Source of the DNA: Bacillota bacterium
Lineage (GTDB): Bacteria > Bacillota > Clostridia > Lutisporales > Lutisporaceae
DNA: 6,095 nucleotides
Assembly (NCBI GenBank): GCA_023405875.1
Contig: JAEXXN010000026.1
Span: 1-6,095, forward strand
Reading direction: 5' to 3'
Below the pieces are notes generated by a model. It had not been told where the DNA came from. It ran no database searches and was given only the letters and a program-made list of their open reading frames with translations. Position numbers and translations under genes: made by a program. Positions 1 through 5,290 of the stretch are shown one piece after another (positions within the stretch are counted from its first letter, which is position 1; the number at the start of each line of letters is the position of its first letter).

Positions 1-171
1 TTCCTCAGGATCTGCACCGTCATAATCCTGATTGTAAAGAGGAAGTCTGCTGATATCAATGGATTTAAAAGTATAACCCTCTGGTGCGTGTTCCTTGACA
101 TACTCTGCGATACTTCCGGAAAATGAATCTTTTCTCAAGCTACCTGTGATAATTCCGATCGTTTTGCTCAT
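1..171 (-). CDS. NADPH-dependent FMN reductase family protein (5' part only, cut by window start)
   Basis: The 57 codons visible begin MSKTIGIITGSLRKDSFS and contain DISRLPLYNQDYD. This is the N-terminus of the flavodoxin-like NAD(P)H-dependent FMN reductase / azoreductase family. The GSLRKxSxS loop at residues 10-18 is the family's FMN-phosphate-binding loop, following the first beta strand (TIGIIT). LPLYNQDYD at about 43-51 is the second typical motif. Family members are about 180-190 residues, so roughly two thirds of the protein is missing to the left. The start is supported by AAAGGAGG (minus strand, about 181-188), 9 bases upstream of the ATG. The gene lies 16 bases behind the Rrf2 regulator stop on the same strand, so it is probably co-transcribed from the regulator's promoter. 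A cytoplasmic flavin or quinone/azo reductase role is inferred; the substrate cannot be told. Confidence 0.88.
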   Translation of the reverse strand, partial: MSKTIGIITGSLRKDSFSGSIAEYVKEHAPEGYTFKSIDISRLPLYNQDYDGADPEE

Positions 172-187
172 GATAATATACCTCCTT

Positions 188-598
188 TTATGATATAAAT
201 TCTTTTATGATATCTGCCAGCGTAATAGCGGACAGTTTTTCCTCAGTTTCATTCTGGATGCTGTCATATACCTGCTGCAAAGCACCTTCAATCTTTGCTC
301 CTACAGGACATTTGTGGTTGGTATTGCTATGAATGCCGAACAAGCGTGGATGCTCCTCTACCGCAAGGAATATGTCAAGAAGTGTAATCTCCTCTTCCTT
401 CCTTGCAAGCCCTGTTACACCGAGCTTTGTACTCGTCTCAATCAGCTCCGCCCTCTTCAGCCGGCTCATCAAGCGGCGAACAAGCGCCGGATTGGTGTTA
501 ATGCTTGATGCAATGTACTCAGATGTAACAGGCTGAATCTCAGTCATTGCAATTACACTTAATATATGAATACTCACTGACAATTTTGTTGAATACAT
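188..598 (-). CDS. Rrf2-family transcriptional regulator, YwnA-like
   Basis: A 136-residue protein of normal Rrf2 length. An N-terminal winged helix-turn-helix covers about residues 1-65: helix 1 is STKLSVSIHILSVIAM, and the recognition-helix region NPALVRRLMSRLKRAELI spans about 37-54. A wing (GVTGLA) and the family's ITLLDIFLAVEE dimerisation segment (71-82) follow. It has one cysteine, in HKCPVG (Cys97), instead of the three that hold an Fe-S cluster in IscR/NsrR/RsrR types. It therefore resembles the B. subtilis YwnA subgroup, whose signal is not settled. The ATG at 598 is chosen because AAAGGAGG lies just upstream (about 604-611); an earlier in-frame TTG would place that site inside the gene. 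Its own consensus promoter with an overlapping dyad suggests autoregulation. The adjacent flavin reductase is its likely target. A thiol- or electrophile-sensing role for Cys97 is inference. Confidence 0.9.
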   Translation of the reverse strand: MYSTKLSVSIHILSVIAMTEIQPVTSEYIASSINTNPALVRRLMSRLKRAELIETSTKLGVTGLARKEEEITLLDIFLAVEEHPRLFGIHSNTNHKCPVGAKIEGALQQVYDSIQNETEEKLSAITLADIIKEFIS

Positions 599-609
599 AA
601 ACACCTCCT

Positions 610-632
610 TTAGTAACAATTATAGTTACAAA
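610..632. promoter_or_regulatory. Inverted-repeat operator candidate for the Rrf2 regulator
   Basis: GTAAC (613-617) and GTTAC (625-629) form a dyad around a 7-base AT centre. Two further matching outer pairs (TT at 610-611, AA at 631-632) lie just beyond one mismatch. The centre of symmetry lies within the -10 hexamer of the regulator's promoter, so binding here would block RNA polymerase. Rrf2 regulators commonly bind AT-rich dyads of this kind. That this protein binds this site is inferred. Confidence 0.55.
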
Positions 633-647
633 TACAAAAAATGTCAA
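619..647 (-). promoter_or_regulatory. Consensus sigma-A promoter for the Rrf2 regulator and FMN reductase genes
   Basis: Read on the minus strand, TTGACA (642-647) is followed by exactly 17 bases and then TATAAT (619-624). Both hexamers match the housekeeping consensus perfectly. Transcription would start near 612, giving a leader of about 15 bases that carries little more than the AAAGGAGG ribosome binding site. So strong a promoter with a dyad over its -10 box fits a tightly repressed gene pair. Confidence 0.85.
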
Positions 648-760
648 ATACCAAATTTAATAATTGTGCTTTCTTTTATCGCTGTTTTAACCTCAGTTAT
701 TCCGAAAACTGATTTGCCGGTACATATAACAAAATCACCCTCTGGCACCATAAGTGTCAT
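644..760 (-). CDS. Possible 38-residue small ORF, unrecognised
   Basis: A short frame, MTLMVPEGDFVICTGKSV and onward to KFGI, starts at an ATG that overlaps the TGA stop of the flavin-binding protein as ATGA, an arrangement typical of translational coupling. It ends inside the -35 element of the Rrf2 promoter. I do not recognise the sequence. It has no ribosome binding site of its own beyond possible coupling. It could be a real small protein, the eroded remnant of a longer gene, or a chance frame. Confidence is low. Confidence 0.18.
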   Translation of the reverse strand: MTLMVPEGDFVICTGKSVFGITEVKTAIKESTIIKFGI

Positions 761-1176
761 ATTGAAAAGCTCTCAGTCTTTAAATCACAATAATAGCGCC
801 CTTCCTGGGCGGTGAACTTCAGAACGCAATAATCAGGATCGGTTACACCCTTGGGATAAAACATTCTGTCGCCGGTTCTCCACAGCTCCTGCTTGATCGA
901 CGCATCCTCCAGAACTTCCATAGCCCCTGTCAGCATAACTCCCTCATACTTTATAAGCCCTTTACGGTAGAAATAGATGCTGGCCTTGGGATTGTCACGG
1001 TATTGGGCAACACGCAGGGATGAGGTATTGGTTGAGAAATAAAAGCTCTTCACTCCATCTGTCTTTCGCGGCTTCAGCATTGCCTTCTGATTGGGAAACC
1101 CATTTTTATCAATGGAAGCGATAAAGGCTACCTTTTGCTTTTTGACAAAGGCTGCAATTTTTTCGATGGGCACCAT
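757..1176 (-). CDS. Pyridoxamine 5'-phosphate oxidase family (FMN-binding split-barrel) protein
   Basis: A 139-residue cytoplasmic protein with the compact split-barrel pattern of small PNPOx-like / general-stress-protein-26-type proteins. The opening helix IEKIAAFVKKQ leads into FIASIDKNGFPNQKAML (about 17-34). FYFSTNTSSLRVAQYRDNP (about 45-63) is the family's 'shows up as distinct state / number of residues' region that lines the flavin site. YEGVMLTGAMEVLED is the core strand pair, and the protein ends GRYYCDLKTESFSI. The family binds FMN or a related cofactor. The substrate is unknown, and true PLP synthesis is unlikely for such a short member. The ATG at 1176 is preferred because AAGGAGG (about 1184-1190) lies 7 bases upstream; the in-frame ATG at 1194 would place that site inside the gene. 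It reads in the same direction as the Rrf2-reductase pair but probably from its own promoter. Confidence 0.87.
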   Translation of the reverse strand: MVPIEKIAAFVKKQKVAFIASIDKNGFPNQKAMLKPRKTDGVKSFYFSTNTSSLRVAQYRDNPKASIYFYRKGLIKYEGVMLTGAMEVLEDASIKQELWRTGDRMFYPKGVTDPDYCVLKFTAQEGRYYCDLKTESFSI

Positions 1177-1220
1177 ATTTCCCCCTCCTTGCATTAGAAA
1201 TATATGGATAATATGACTTC

Positions 1221-1229
1221 AGTATATCA
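1221..1229 (-). promoter_or_regulatory. Extended -10 promoter candidate for the flavin-binding protein gene
   Basis: On the minus strand the segment reads TGATATACT, an extended -10 element (TGn followed by TATACT, 5 of 6 to consensus). No good -35 is seen 17 bases further upstream, only a T-rich stretch, which extended -10 promoters can tolerate. Transcription would start near 1214, about 38 bases before the ATG. Confidence 0.45.
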
Positions 1230-1422
1230 TAACTGCTGAACAGGAAAAAGAACTTATCCGGTATGAATAAGTCCTCGCTTAAATTTGTCCCCAAAGCTAT
1301 GGCTCAACCGTTGAATATATATCCGGTGCCCGGCACCATAAGCGGCTACGCCTGAAATAAAGTGTTGCCTGCTCCTGACTCTGATCCAGGGTATTGTTAT
1401 CCCAGTATCCTGACCTCTATGA
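1230..1422. other. Divergent intergenic stretch with no gene seen
   Basis: This is the middle part of the 363-base gap between the left-reading flavin gene and the argC remnant. The frames in both directions are short and lack ribosome binding sites; none resembles a known protein. The only structure is a short dyad, GGTGCC and GGCACC separated by one base (1325-1337), of unknown meaning. No terminator was found. Confidence 0.5.
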
Positions 1423-1424
1423 AG

Positions 1425-1438
1425 TGCATATATATTCA
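1425..1438 (+). promoter_or_regulatory. Upstream ARG box (ArgR/AhrC operator) candidate
   Basis: TGCATATATATTCA matches the classical ARG-box core TGAAT-WWWW-ATTCA at all but one position (C for A at the third base). It lies 63 bases centre to centre upstream of the next ARG-like site, close to six helical turns, as expected for DNA looping by hexameric ArgR. The site is inferred from pattern and from its position ahead of an arginine operon. Confidence 0.55.
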
Positions 1439-1450
1439 TATTTTTTATAG

Positions 1451-1468
1451 AATACAAAGTTTTGTATT
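1451..1468. repeat. Near-perfect palindrome AATACAAA-GT-TTTGTATT
   Basis: Two 8-base arms pair exactly around a 2-base centre. The right arm runs into the -35 hexamer of the arg promoter (1467-1472). A hairpin with a 2-base loop is unlikely as RNA, and the element would lie upstream of the transcription start, so a DNA-binding site is the more natural reading. The binding protein is unknown; it does not match the ARG-box pattern well. Confidence 0.4.
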
Positions 1469-1495
1469 GCATATTATTAATTGGGACTGTATAAT
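1467..1495 (+). promoter_or_regulatory. Sigma-A-type promoter of the arginine operon
   Basis: TTGCAT (1467-1472) is followed by a 17-base spacer and a perfect TATAAT (1490-1495). The predicted start near 1502 lies about 38 bases ahead of the argC ATG. The -10 box lies within an ARG-box-like site, which fits repression by an arginine-bound ArgR. A second TATAAT at 1510-1515 lacks a usable -35. Confidence 0.65.
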
Positions 1496-1521
1496 TATTT
1501 AAAATGTTGTATAATTATTAA
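1488..1521 (+). promoter_or_regulatory. Tandem ARG-box-like operators over the arg promoter
   Basis: TGTATAATTATTTA (1488-1501) and TGTATAATTATTAA (1508-1521) share 13 of 14 bases and are spaced 20 bases apart, about two helical turns. This is the usual way paired ARG boxes are placed for an ArgR/AhrC hexamer. Each fits the TGnATAAWWATTnA shape loosely: left half sites are good, right half sites are weaker. They cover the -10 box and the start point. Direct repeats of AT-rich promoter sequence alone are an alternative explanation. Confidence 0.5.
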
Positions 1522-1539
1522 GAATTAGGAGGTACAGTA

Positions 1540-1657
1540 ATGCTTAACGTATCGGTAATCGGTTCAACGGGCGTTGAAATATCTAGAAAATATGAATATC
1601 CTATCCGGTCTTGACGGGAAAACAGGCCCTGACCTTATCCCTATGGCCCCGTCATAG
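1540..1657 (+). pseudogene. argC: argC remnant: N-acetyl-gamma-glutamyl-phosphate reductase with a large internal deletion
   Basis: An ATG preceded by AGGAGG with 7-base spacing opens MLNVSVIGSTG, the standard ArgC N-terminus and NADP-binding GxxG start. It continues VEISRKYEYPIRS and stops at 1612-1614 after 24 codons. In the +1 frame, from about 1574 to the TAG at 1655-1657, the sequence encodes ENMNILSGLDGKTGPDLIPM and ends APS. This closely follows the normal ArgC C-terminus, where QNMN, FGL-D-TGL and a final LxPM or LPGL type tail occur. Intact ArgC is about 345 residues, so about 310 codons, including the catalytic Cys and His, are missing and the frame is lost. The junction lies within about 1571-1591, next to a TCTAGA hexamer (1582-1587). 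The remnant keeps the operon's promoter and ribosome binding site in the expected first-gene position ahead of argJ. It cannot encode a working enzyme; the translated 24-codon frame might act as a leader peptide, which is speculative. Confidence 0.85.
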
Positions 1658-1828
1658 ATCTTCCCTTGCTTTTGCAGTCAAACAAATAAAAAATATTACC
1701 GTCAATTTGCTTTTGCTTGCTTCAATAATAGTTAGAGCGATATATGTGAAGCAGATAAAAACAAATTGATTATAAATAAGCAGCTTCATTAAATGAACAC
1801 ATTTTATAAAGATTATTGGAGGAATAAT
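1658..1828 (+). other. argC remnant-argJ spacer with a direct repeat
   Basis: This AT-rich spacer of 171 bases is longer than the short gaps usual between argC and argJ. It holds two exact copies of TTGCTTTTGC (1666-1675 and 1707-1716), 41 bases apart, and an imperfect long-range pairing of TGAAGC (1747-1752) with GCTTCA (1783-1788). No T-box or other known riboswitch core was recognised. A weak promoter (TTGCTT at 1717-1722, 18 bases, TATATG) is possible but unconvincing. Confidence 0.35.
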
Positions 1829-3061
1829 ATGAAGTTAAATCATCAATCCATAACCTTTCCCAGGGGGTTTAAGGCCTCGGCAGGCCATACGGGAATCAAA
1901 AGGAAATCAATGGATATGGCTCTTATAATAAGCGAAGCTCCTGCGGTATCCGCCGGATGCTTTACCTTGAATACCGTAAAGGCGGCTCCTGTTAAATGGG
2001 ATATTGACGCAGTTAAAAACAGCCCCTTTGCAAAGGGCATCGTCGTAAACAGCGGGAATGCCAATGCATGTACAGGAGCTCAGGGGGACAAGGACTGCAA
2101 AAAAATGGCCGAGACTCTTGCCGGGCTTGAAGGCTGCGGCCCCGAAGAGATCCTTGTATGCTCCACAGGCATAATAGGAGTAAAGCTCCCAATGGATAAA
2201 ATCATAACGGGTATAAAGGATCTCCATAAAGGCCTTGACAGCTCCATGGAAAGCGGCTCCATGGCGGCAAAAGGCATTATGACGACAGATACCTATGAAA
2301 AGACTGCGGGCTGTGAGATAAGCCTTTCGGGAAAGGCTGTAAAAATAGGAGCAATGGCAAAGGGCTCGGGTATGATCCATCCCAATATGGCTACCATGCT
2401 CGGCTTTATAACAACAGATGCAAATATTTCCAAGGCCCTTTTACAGAACGCCCTTTCGGATGTCATAGAAAAGACCTTCAATATGATCACCGTTGACGGC
2501 GATACAAGCACAAATGATACAGTTCTCATTATGGCTAACGGCCTGGCGGAAAACACCCTCATAGAAGAAAAAAACGAAGATTATGAGTTGTTCACGTCCG
2601 CCCTCCTTGAAGTGTGCAAAAAGCTCGCCATGGACATAGCCAGGGACGGCGAGGGTGCAACAAAGCTTATGGAAATAACCGTCACTGGAGCAAAAGCCTA
2701 TAATGACGCCAGGGAAATATCCAAATCAATAGCAGGCTCAAGCCTTTTCAAAGCCGCCCTTTTCGGCGCGGACGCCAACTGGGGCCGCGTACTTTGCGCC
2801 ATGGGTTACAGCGGCGGCTTTTTCACCCCTGAAAATGTAGGCCTCACCTTCCACAGCCTAAGCGGCGGCATCAAAAAGGAAATTATCCTTATGAAGGACG
2901 GTGCTCCTGTTTCATTCAACGAGGAAGAAGCCAAAGAGGTGCTTAAGGAAAAAGAAATATTTATCAATATATATTTAAAGGACGGAAATGCTTCCGCAAA
3001 GGCATGGGGCTGCGACCTGTCCTATGATTATGTGAAAATAAACGGCGATTACCGTTCTTAA
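1829..3061 (+). CDS. argJ: ArgJ, glutamate N-acetyltransferase / ornithine acetyltransferase
   Basis: A 410-residue, full-length ArgJ. It moves the acetyl group from N-acetylornithine to glutamate, recycling it in cytoplasmic arginine synthesis. Some members also use acetyl-CoA, and sequence alone does not decide this. Visible motifs are NSGNANACTG (about 74-83), the oxyanion-hole TG in STGIIG (Thr113-Gly114), KGSGMIHPNMATML with Lys178 and the autoprocessing nucleophile Thr189, DGEGATK (273-279), GADANWGR (about 313-320) and the C-terminal INGDYRS. The precursor is expected to cleave itself between Ala188 and Thr189 into alpha and beta chains. The ATG at 1829 is chosen for the GGAGG 6 bases upstream (1818-1822). 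An in-frame ATG at 1793 has no ribosome binding site and would add 12 unconserved residues. It is the first intact gene after the argC remnant and lies 18 bases before argB. Confidence 0.97.
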   Translation: MKLNHQSITFPRGFKASAGHTGIKRKSMDMALIISEAPAVSAGCFTLNTVKAAPVKWDIDAVKNSPFAKGIVVNSGNANACTGAQGDKDCKKMAETLAGLEGCGPEEILVCSTGIIGVKLPMDKIITGIKDLHKGLDSSMESGSMAAKGIMTTDTYEKTAGCEISLSGKAVKIGAMAKGSGMIHPNMATMLGFITTDANISKALLQNALSDVIEKTFNMITVDGDTSTNDTVLIMANGLAENTLIEEKNEDYELFTSALLEVCKKLAMDIARDGEGATKLMEITVTGAKAYNDAREISKSIAGSSLFKAALFGADANWGRVLCAMGYSGGFFTPENVGLTFHSLSGGIKKEIILMKDGAPVSFNEEEAKEVLKEKEIFINIYLKDGNASAKAWGCDLSYDYVKINGDYRS

Positions 3062-3079
3062 TCGAACCCGGAGGTTATT

Positions 3080-3964
3080 ATGGATATTGATATGAATACT
3101 TATATCGACAAGGCGAAGGTCTTAGCCGAAGCCCTTCCCTATATCAAAGAATTTAAGGGTACGACGGTAGTAATAAAATACGGCGGAAGCGCCCTCATAA
3201 ACCAGGCTGTCAAAAGTACCGTCATACAGGACATAGCCCTGATGAAATACATGGGCTTCAAGCCTGTTGTGGTACACGGCGGCGGCCCCGATATAAATGC
3301 AATGCTTAAGAAGGTAGGAAAGGAAAGCAAATTTATAAACGGACTTCGTGTAACCGACCAGGAGACCATGGAAATAGTTGAAATGGTCCTTTCCGCCAAG
3401 GTCAATAAGGCTATTGTTGCGGAAATAGCCCGGCAGGGCATAATGGCGGCAGGTTTAAGCGGAAAAGACGGAAGGATGCTCAAGGTAGAGAAGCTTATGC
3501 CCGGTGGAACCGACATAGGCTTTGTGGGAGAGGTTTCCCAGGTGGACACTACCCTTATCAAAGCCCTTATGGAGCATGACTTTGTGCCCGTCATATCCTC
3601 TATAGGCTTCGATGAAAACGGCAGTACCTATAATATAAACGCAGATTATGCTGCCGTTGCCATAGCCGGAGCGTTAAATGCAGAAAAGCTTGTTTTTCTT
3701 ACAGATGTGGAAGGGGTTCTGCTTGACGTAAACGACTCCGGTAGCCTTATAACACGCATAGTATCCGAAAAAATCAAAGAAATGATAAATAACGGAGCAA
3801 TTTCCGGCGGCATGCTCCCGAAGGTTGAATGCTGTCTCGCAGGGGTCGATGCCGGTGTTAAAAACGTCCACATACTTGACGGACGTGTAGAGCATTGCCT
3901 TATACTTGAAATATTTGCAAAGTACAACATAGGAACCATGATTGAAAGGCAGGTAATAATATGA
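3080..3964 (+). CDS. argB: ArgB, acetylglutamate kinase
   Basis: A 294-residue amino-acid-kinase-fold enzyme that phosphorylates N-acetylglutamate with ATP. Motifs include KYGG (Lys33), HGGGP (66-70), the substrate-binding Arg90 in NGLRVTD, NINAD with Asn185 and Asp189 (matching E. coli Asn158 and Asp162), and MLPK with Lys248 (matching E. coli Lys217). A helix of about 25 residues precedes the first strand (YIDKAKVLAEALPYIKEF), and the C-terminus reads EHCLILEIFA then IGTMIE. Both belong to the hexameric, arginine-inhibited type rather than the dimeric E. coli type, so feedback inhibition by arginine is likely. The ATG at 3080 has GGAGG 5 bases upstream; the ATG at 3092 is too far from it. 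The stop overlaps the argD start as ATGA, implying coupled translation. Confidence 0.97.
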   Translation: MDIDMNTYIDKAKVLAEALPYIKEFKGTTVVIKYGGSALINQAVKSTVIQDIALMKYMGFKPVVVHGGGPDINAMLKKVGKESKFINGLRVTDQETMEIVEMVLSAKVNKAIVAEIARQGIMAAGLSGKDGRMLKVEKLMPGGTDIGFVGEVSQVDTTLIKALMEHDFVPVISSIGFDENGSTYNINADYAAVAIAGALNAEKLVFLTDVEGVLLDVNDSGSLITRIVSEKIKEMINNGAISGGMLPKVECCLAGVDAGVKNVHILDGRVEHCLILEIFAKYNIGTMIERQVII

Positions 3965-5133
3965 ATACATTTGAAGCTGCAAATGAATATGTAATGAATA
4001 CGTACATCCGCTTTCCCCTTGTTTTTGAAAAAGGCGACAAAATGTACGTTTATGATGAAAACGGCAAAAAATATCTGGACTTTGCAGCAGGAATAGCTGT
4101 AAATTCTCTGGGCCATAACAATGAAAAGCTCTGCCATGCCATATCGGAGCAGGCAAAAAAGCTTATCCACGTTTCAAACCTTTACTGGACAAATCCTCAG
4201 ATTTCCCTTGCAAAGAAAATCGTGGAAAATTCCTGCTTTTCCAAGGTGTTTTTCTGCAATTCAGGCGCAGAAAGCATAGAAGGAGCATTAAAGCTTTCAA
4301 GAAAATACTCAAAATCTAAGGGAAACGAGGATAAAGACGAGGTAATCACCATGGTGAATTCCTTCCATGGAAGAACCTACGGCGCAGTTACCGCAACAGG
4401 CCAGACAAAATATCAAAAGGGCCTCACCCCTCTCCTTCCGGGAATCAGGCATGTGCCCTTCAATGATTTTGACGCACTTAAGGAAGCAGTTACCGATAAA
4501 ACCTGCGCGATATTCATTGAGCCCCTTCAAGGCGAAGGCGGGATCCGTCCTTCCTCCCGGGATTATCTTCAAAAGGTTCGCGCATTATGTGATGAAAGGG
4601 ATATATGCCTTGTTTTTGACGAGATACAATGCGGCGTAGGAAGGCTGGGAACATTATTTGCCTACCAAGCCTTCGGCGTTGAGCCTGACATGTGCGTATG
4701 GGCCAAAGGCCTTGCGGGAGGCGTGCCCATAGGGGCTCTTATGGCTAAGGAAGAGGTTGCAAAGGGCTTTGCTCCCGGTGACCATGCGTCAACCTTCGGC
4801 GGCAATCCTCTTGCTACAGCCGCAGGCAATGTAGTCATGGATGAGCTTTTAGGCGGCCTTCTTGAAAATGTCAGGGAGACCGGAAGCTATCTGGCCCAAA
4901 AGCTCAATGGACTTAAGGATAAGCATGATAGCATAAAGGAGGTGCGGGGCCTTGGCCTTATGCAGGGCATACAGCTTGATATCCCTGTATCCGGTATAAT
5001 ATCTCAATGCACCGATAACGGACTTCTCCTTGTTAATGCAGGGGACAATATAATCCGCTTTGTTCCGGCACTTATTGTGTCAAAAGAAGATATTGACGAA
5101 TGCATAAATATACTGGATAAGGCCTTAAGCTGA
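3961..5133 (+). CDS. argD: ArgD, acetylornithine aminotransferase
   Basis: A 390-residue class-III PLP aminotransferase converting N-acetylglutamate 5-semialdehyde and glutamate to N-acetylornithine and 2-oxoglutarate. Motifs in order are LDFAAGIAVNSLGH (about 39-52), NSGAESIEGALKLSRKY (100-116, PLP-phosphate loop), FHGRTYGA (135-142), EPLQGEGG (187-194), VFDEIQCGVGR (218-228, Asp220 facing the pyridine nitrogen), AKGLAGGVPIGA with the Schiff-base Lys249, STFGGNPLA (277-285) and a C-terminal NIIRFVPAL typical of ArgD. The loop reads AESIEGALK where AEANEAAIK is commoner, a mild variation. Ornithine or succinylornithine aminotransferases are related, but operon context favours ArgD. Its start overlaps argB, with a modest AGGCAGG upstream. 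It is the last gene before the terminator. Confidence 0.96.
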   Translation: MNTFEAANEYVMNTYIRFPLVFEKGDKMYVYDENGKKYLDFAAGIAVNSLGHNNEKLCHAISEQAKKLIHVSNLYWTNPQISLAKKIVENSCFSKVFFCNSGAESIEGALKLSRKYSKSKGNEDKDEVITMVNSFHGRTYGAVTATGQTKYQKGLTPLLPGIRHVPFNDFDALKEAVTDKTCAIFIEPLQGEGGIRPSSRDYLQKVRALCDERDICLVFDEIQCGVGRLGTLFAYQAFGVEPDMCVWAKGLAGGVPIGALMAKEEVAKGFAPGDHASTFGGNPLATAAGNVVMDELLGGLLENVRETGSYLAQKLNGLKDKHDSIKEVRGLGLMQGIQLDIPVSGIISQCTDNGLLLVNAGDNIIRFVPALIVSKEDIDECINILDKALS

Positions 5134-5256
5134 CCAAATGTCCTTATTTATAGTTTCAGCTTCGGAGAAGTAATCGCTCCGCAGCGGGAATATCTCTTTG
5201 TCCAAGTGTTATCTTCAGAAAAAATCGCATACATAATGGCGTATCTGCCCCAATTC
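5134..5256 (+). other. argD 3' untranslated region, no gene seen
   Basis: There are 123 bases between the argD stop and the terminator stem. A small imperfect stem is possible (CGGAG at 5163-5167 with CTCCG at 5177-5181). No frame has a ribosome binding site or a recognisable product, so argF or carA does not follow here. Confidence 0.5.
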
Positions 5257-5290
5257 AACCGAAAAATCCGCAAGGCTTTTTCGGTTTTTT
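5257..5290 (+). terminator. Rho-independent terminator of the arg operon
   Basis: AACCGAAAAA (5257-5266) pairs perfectly with TTTTTCGGTT (5277-5286). An inner CC/GG pair is capped by a GCAA tetraloop (5270-5273) beyond one mismatch, and T continues to 5290, giving a six-T run overlapping the stem end. The opposite strand lacks a T tract of this kind, so it works rightward. Confidence 0.9.

Noticed and set aside
693..712. Inverted repeat TCAGTT / AACTGA as a terminator after the flavin-binding protein gene
   Set aside because: The stem is only six AT-rich pairs and neither strand has a following T run.
745..1342. GGCACCATAAG occurring at 745-755 and 1332-1342, with GGCACCATA also at 1169-1177
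   Set aside because: The copies lie in unrelated contexts (small ORF, start codon region, intergenic) without shared flanks, so this is probably chance.
1262..1354. Short plus-strand frame of 30 codons in the divergent intergenic region
   Set aside because: It has no ribosome binding site and no recognisable protein; its length is expected by chance.
1612..1654. Possible hairpin TGACGGG / CCCGTCA as an attenuator between argC remnant and argJ
   Set aside because: The loop is about 29 bases, no T tract follows, and the sequence is explained as the ArgC C-terminal coding remnant.
1717..1746. TTGCTT, 18 bases, TATATG as a dedicated argJ promoter
   Set aside because: Both hexamers are weak and the AT-rich context yields such pairs easily; it is kept only as a possibility in the spacer entry.
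1793..1828. Upstream ATG extending ArgJ by 12 residues
   Set aside because: No ribosome binding site precedes it, while the ATG at 1829 has GGAGG at the right distance and gives the usual family length.
3139..4170. Long minus-strand frames opposite argB and argD
   Set aside because: They are antisense shadows of strongly conserved genes and show no protein-like composition or ribosome binding sites.
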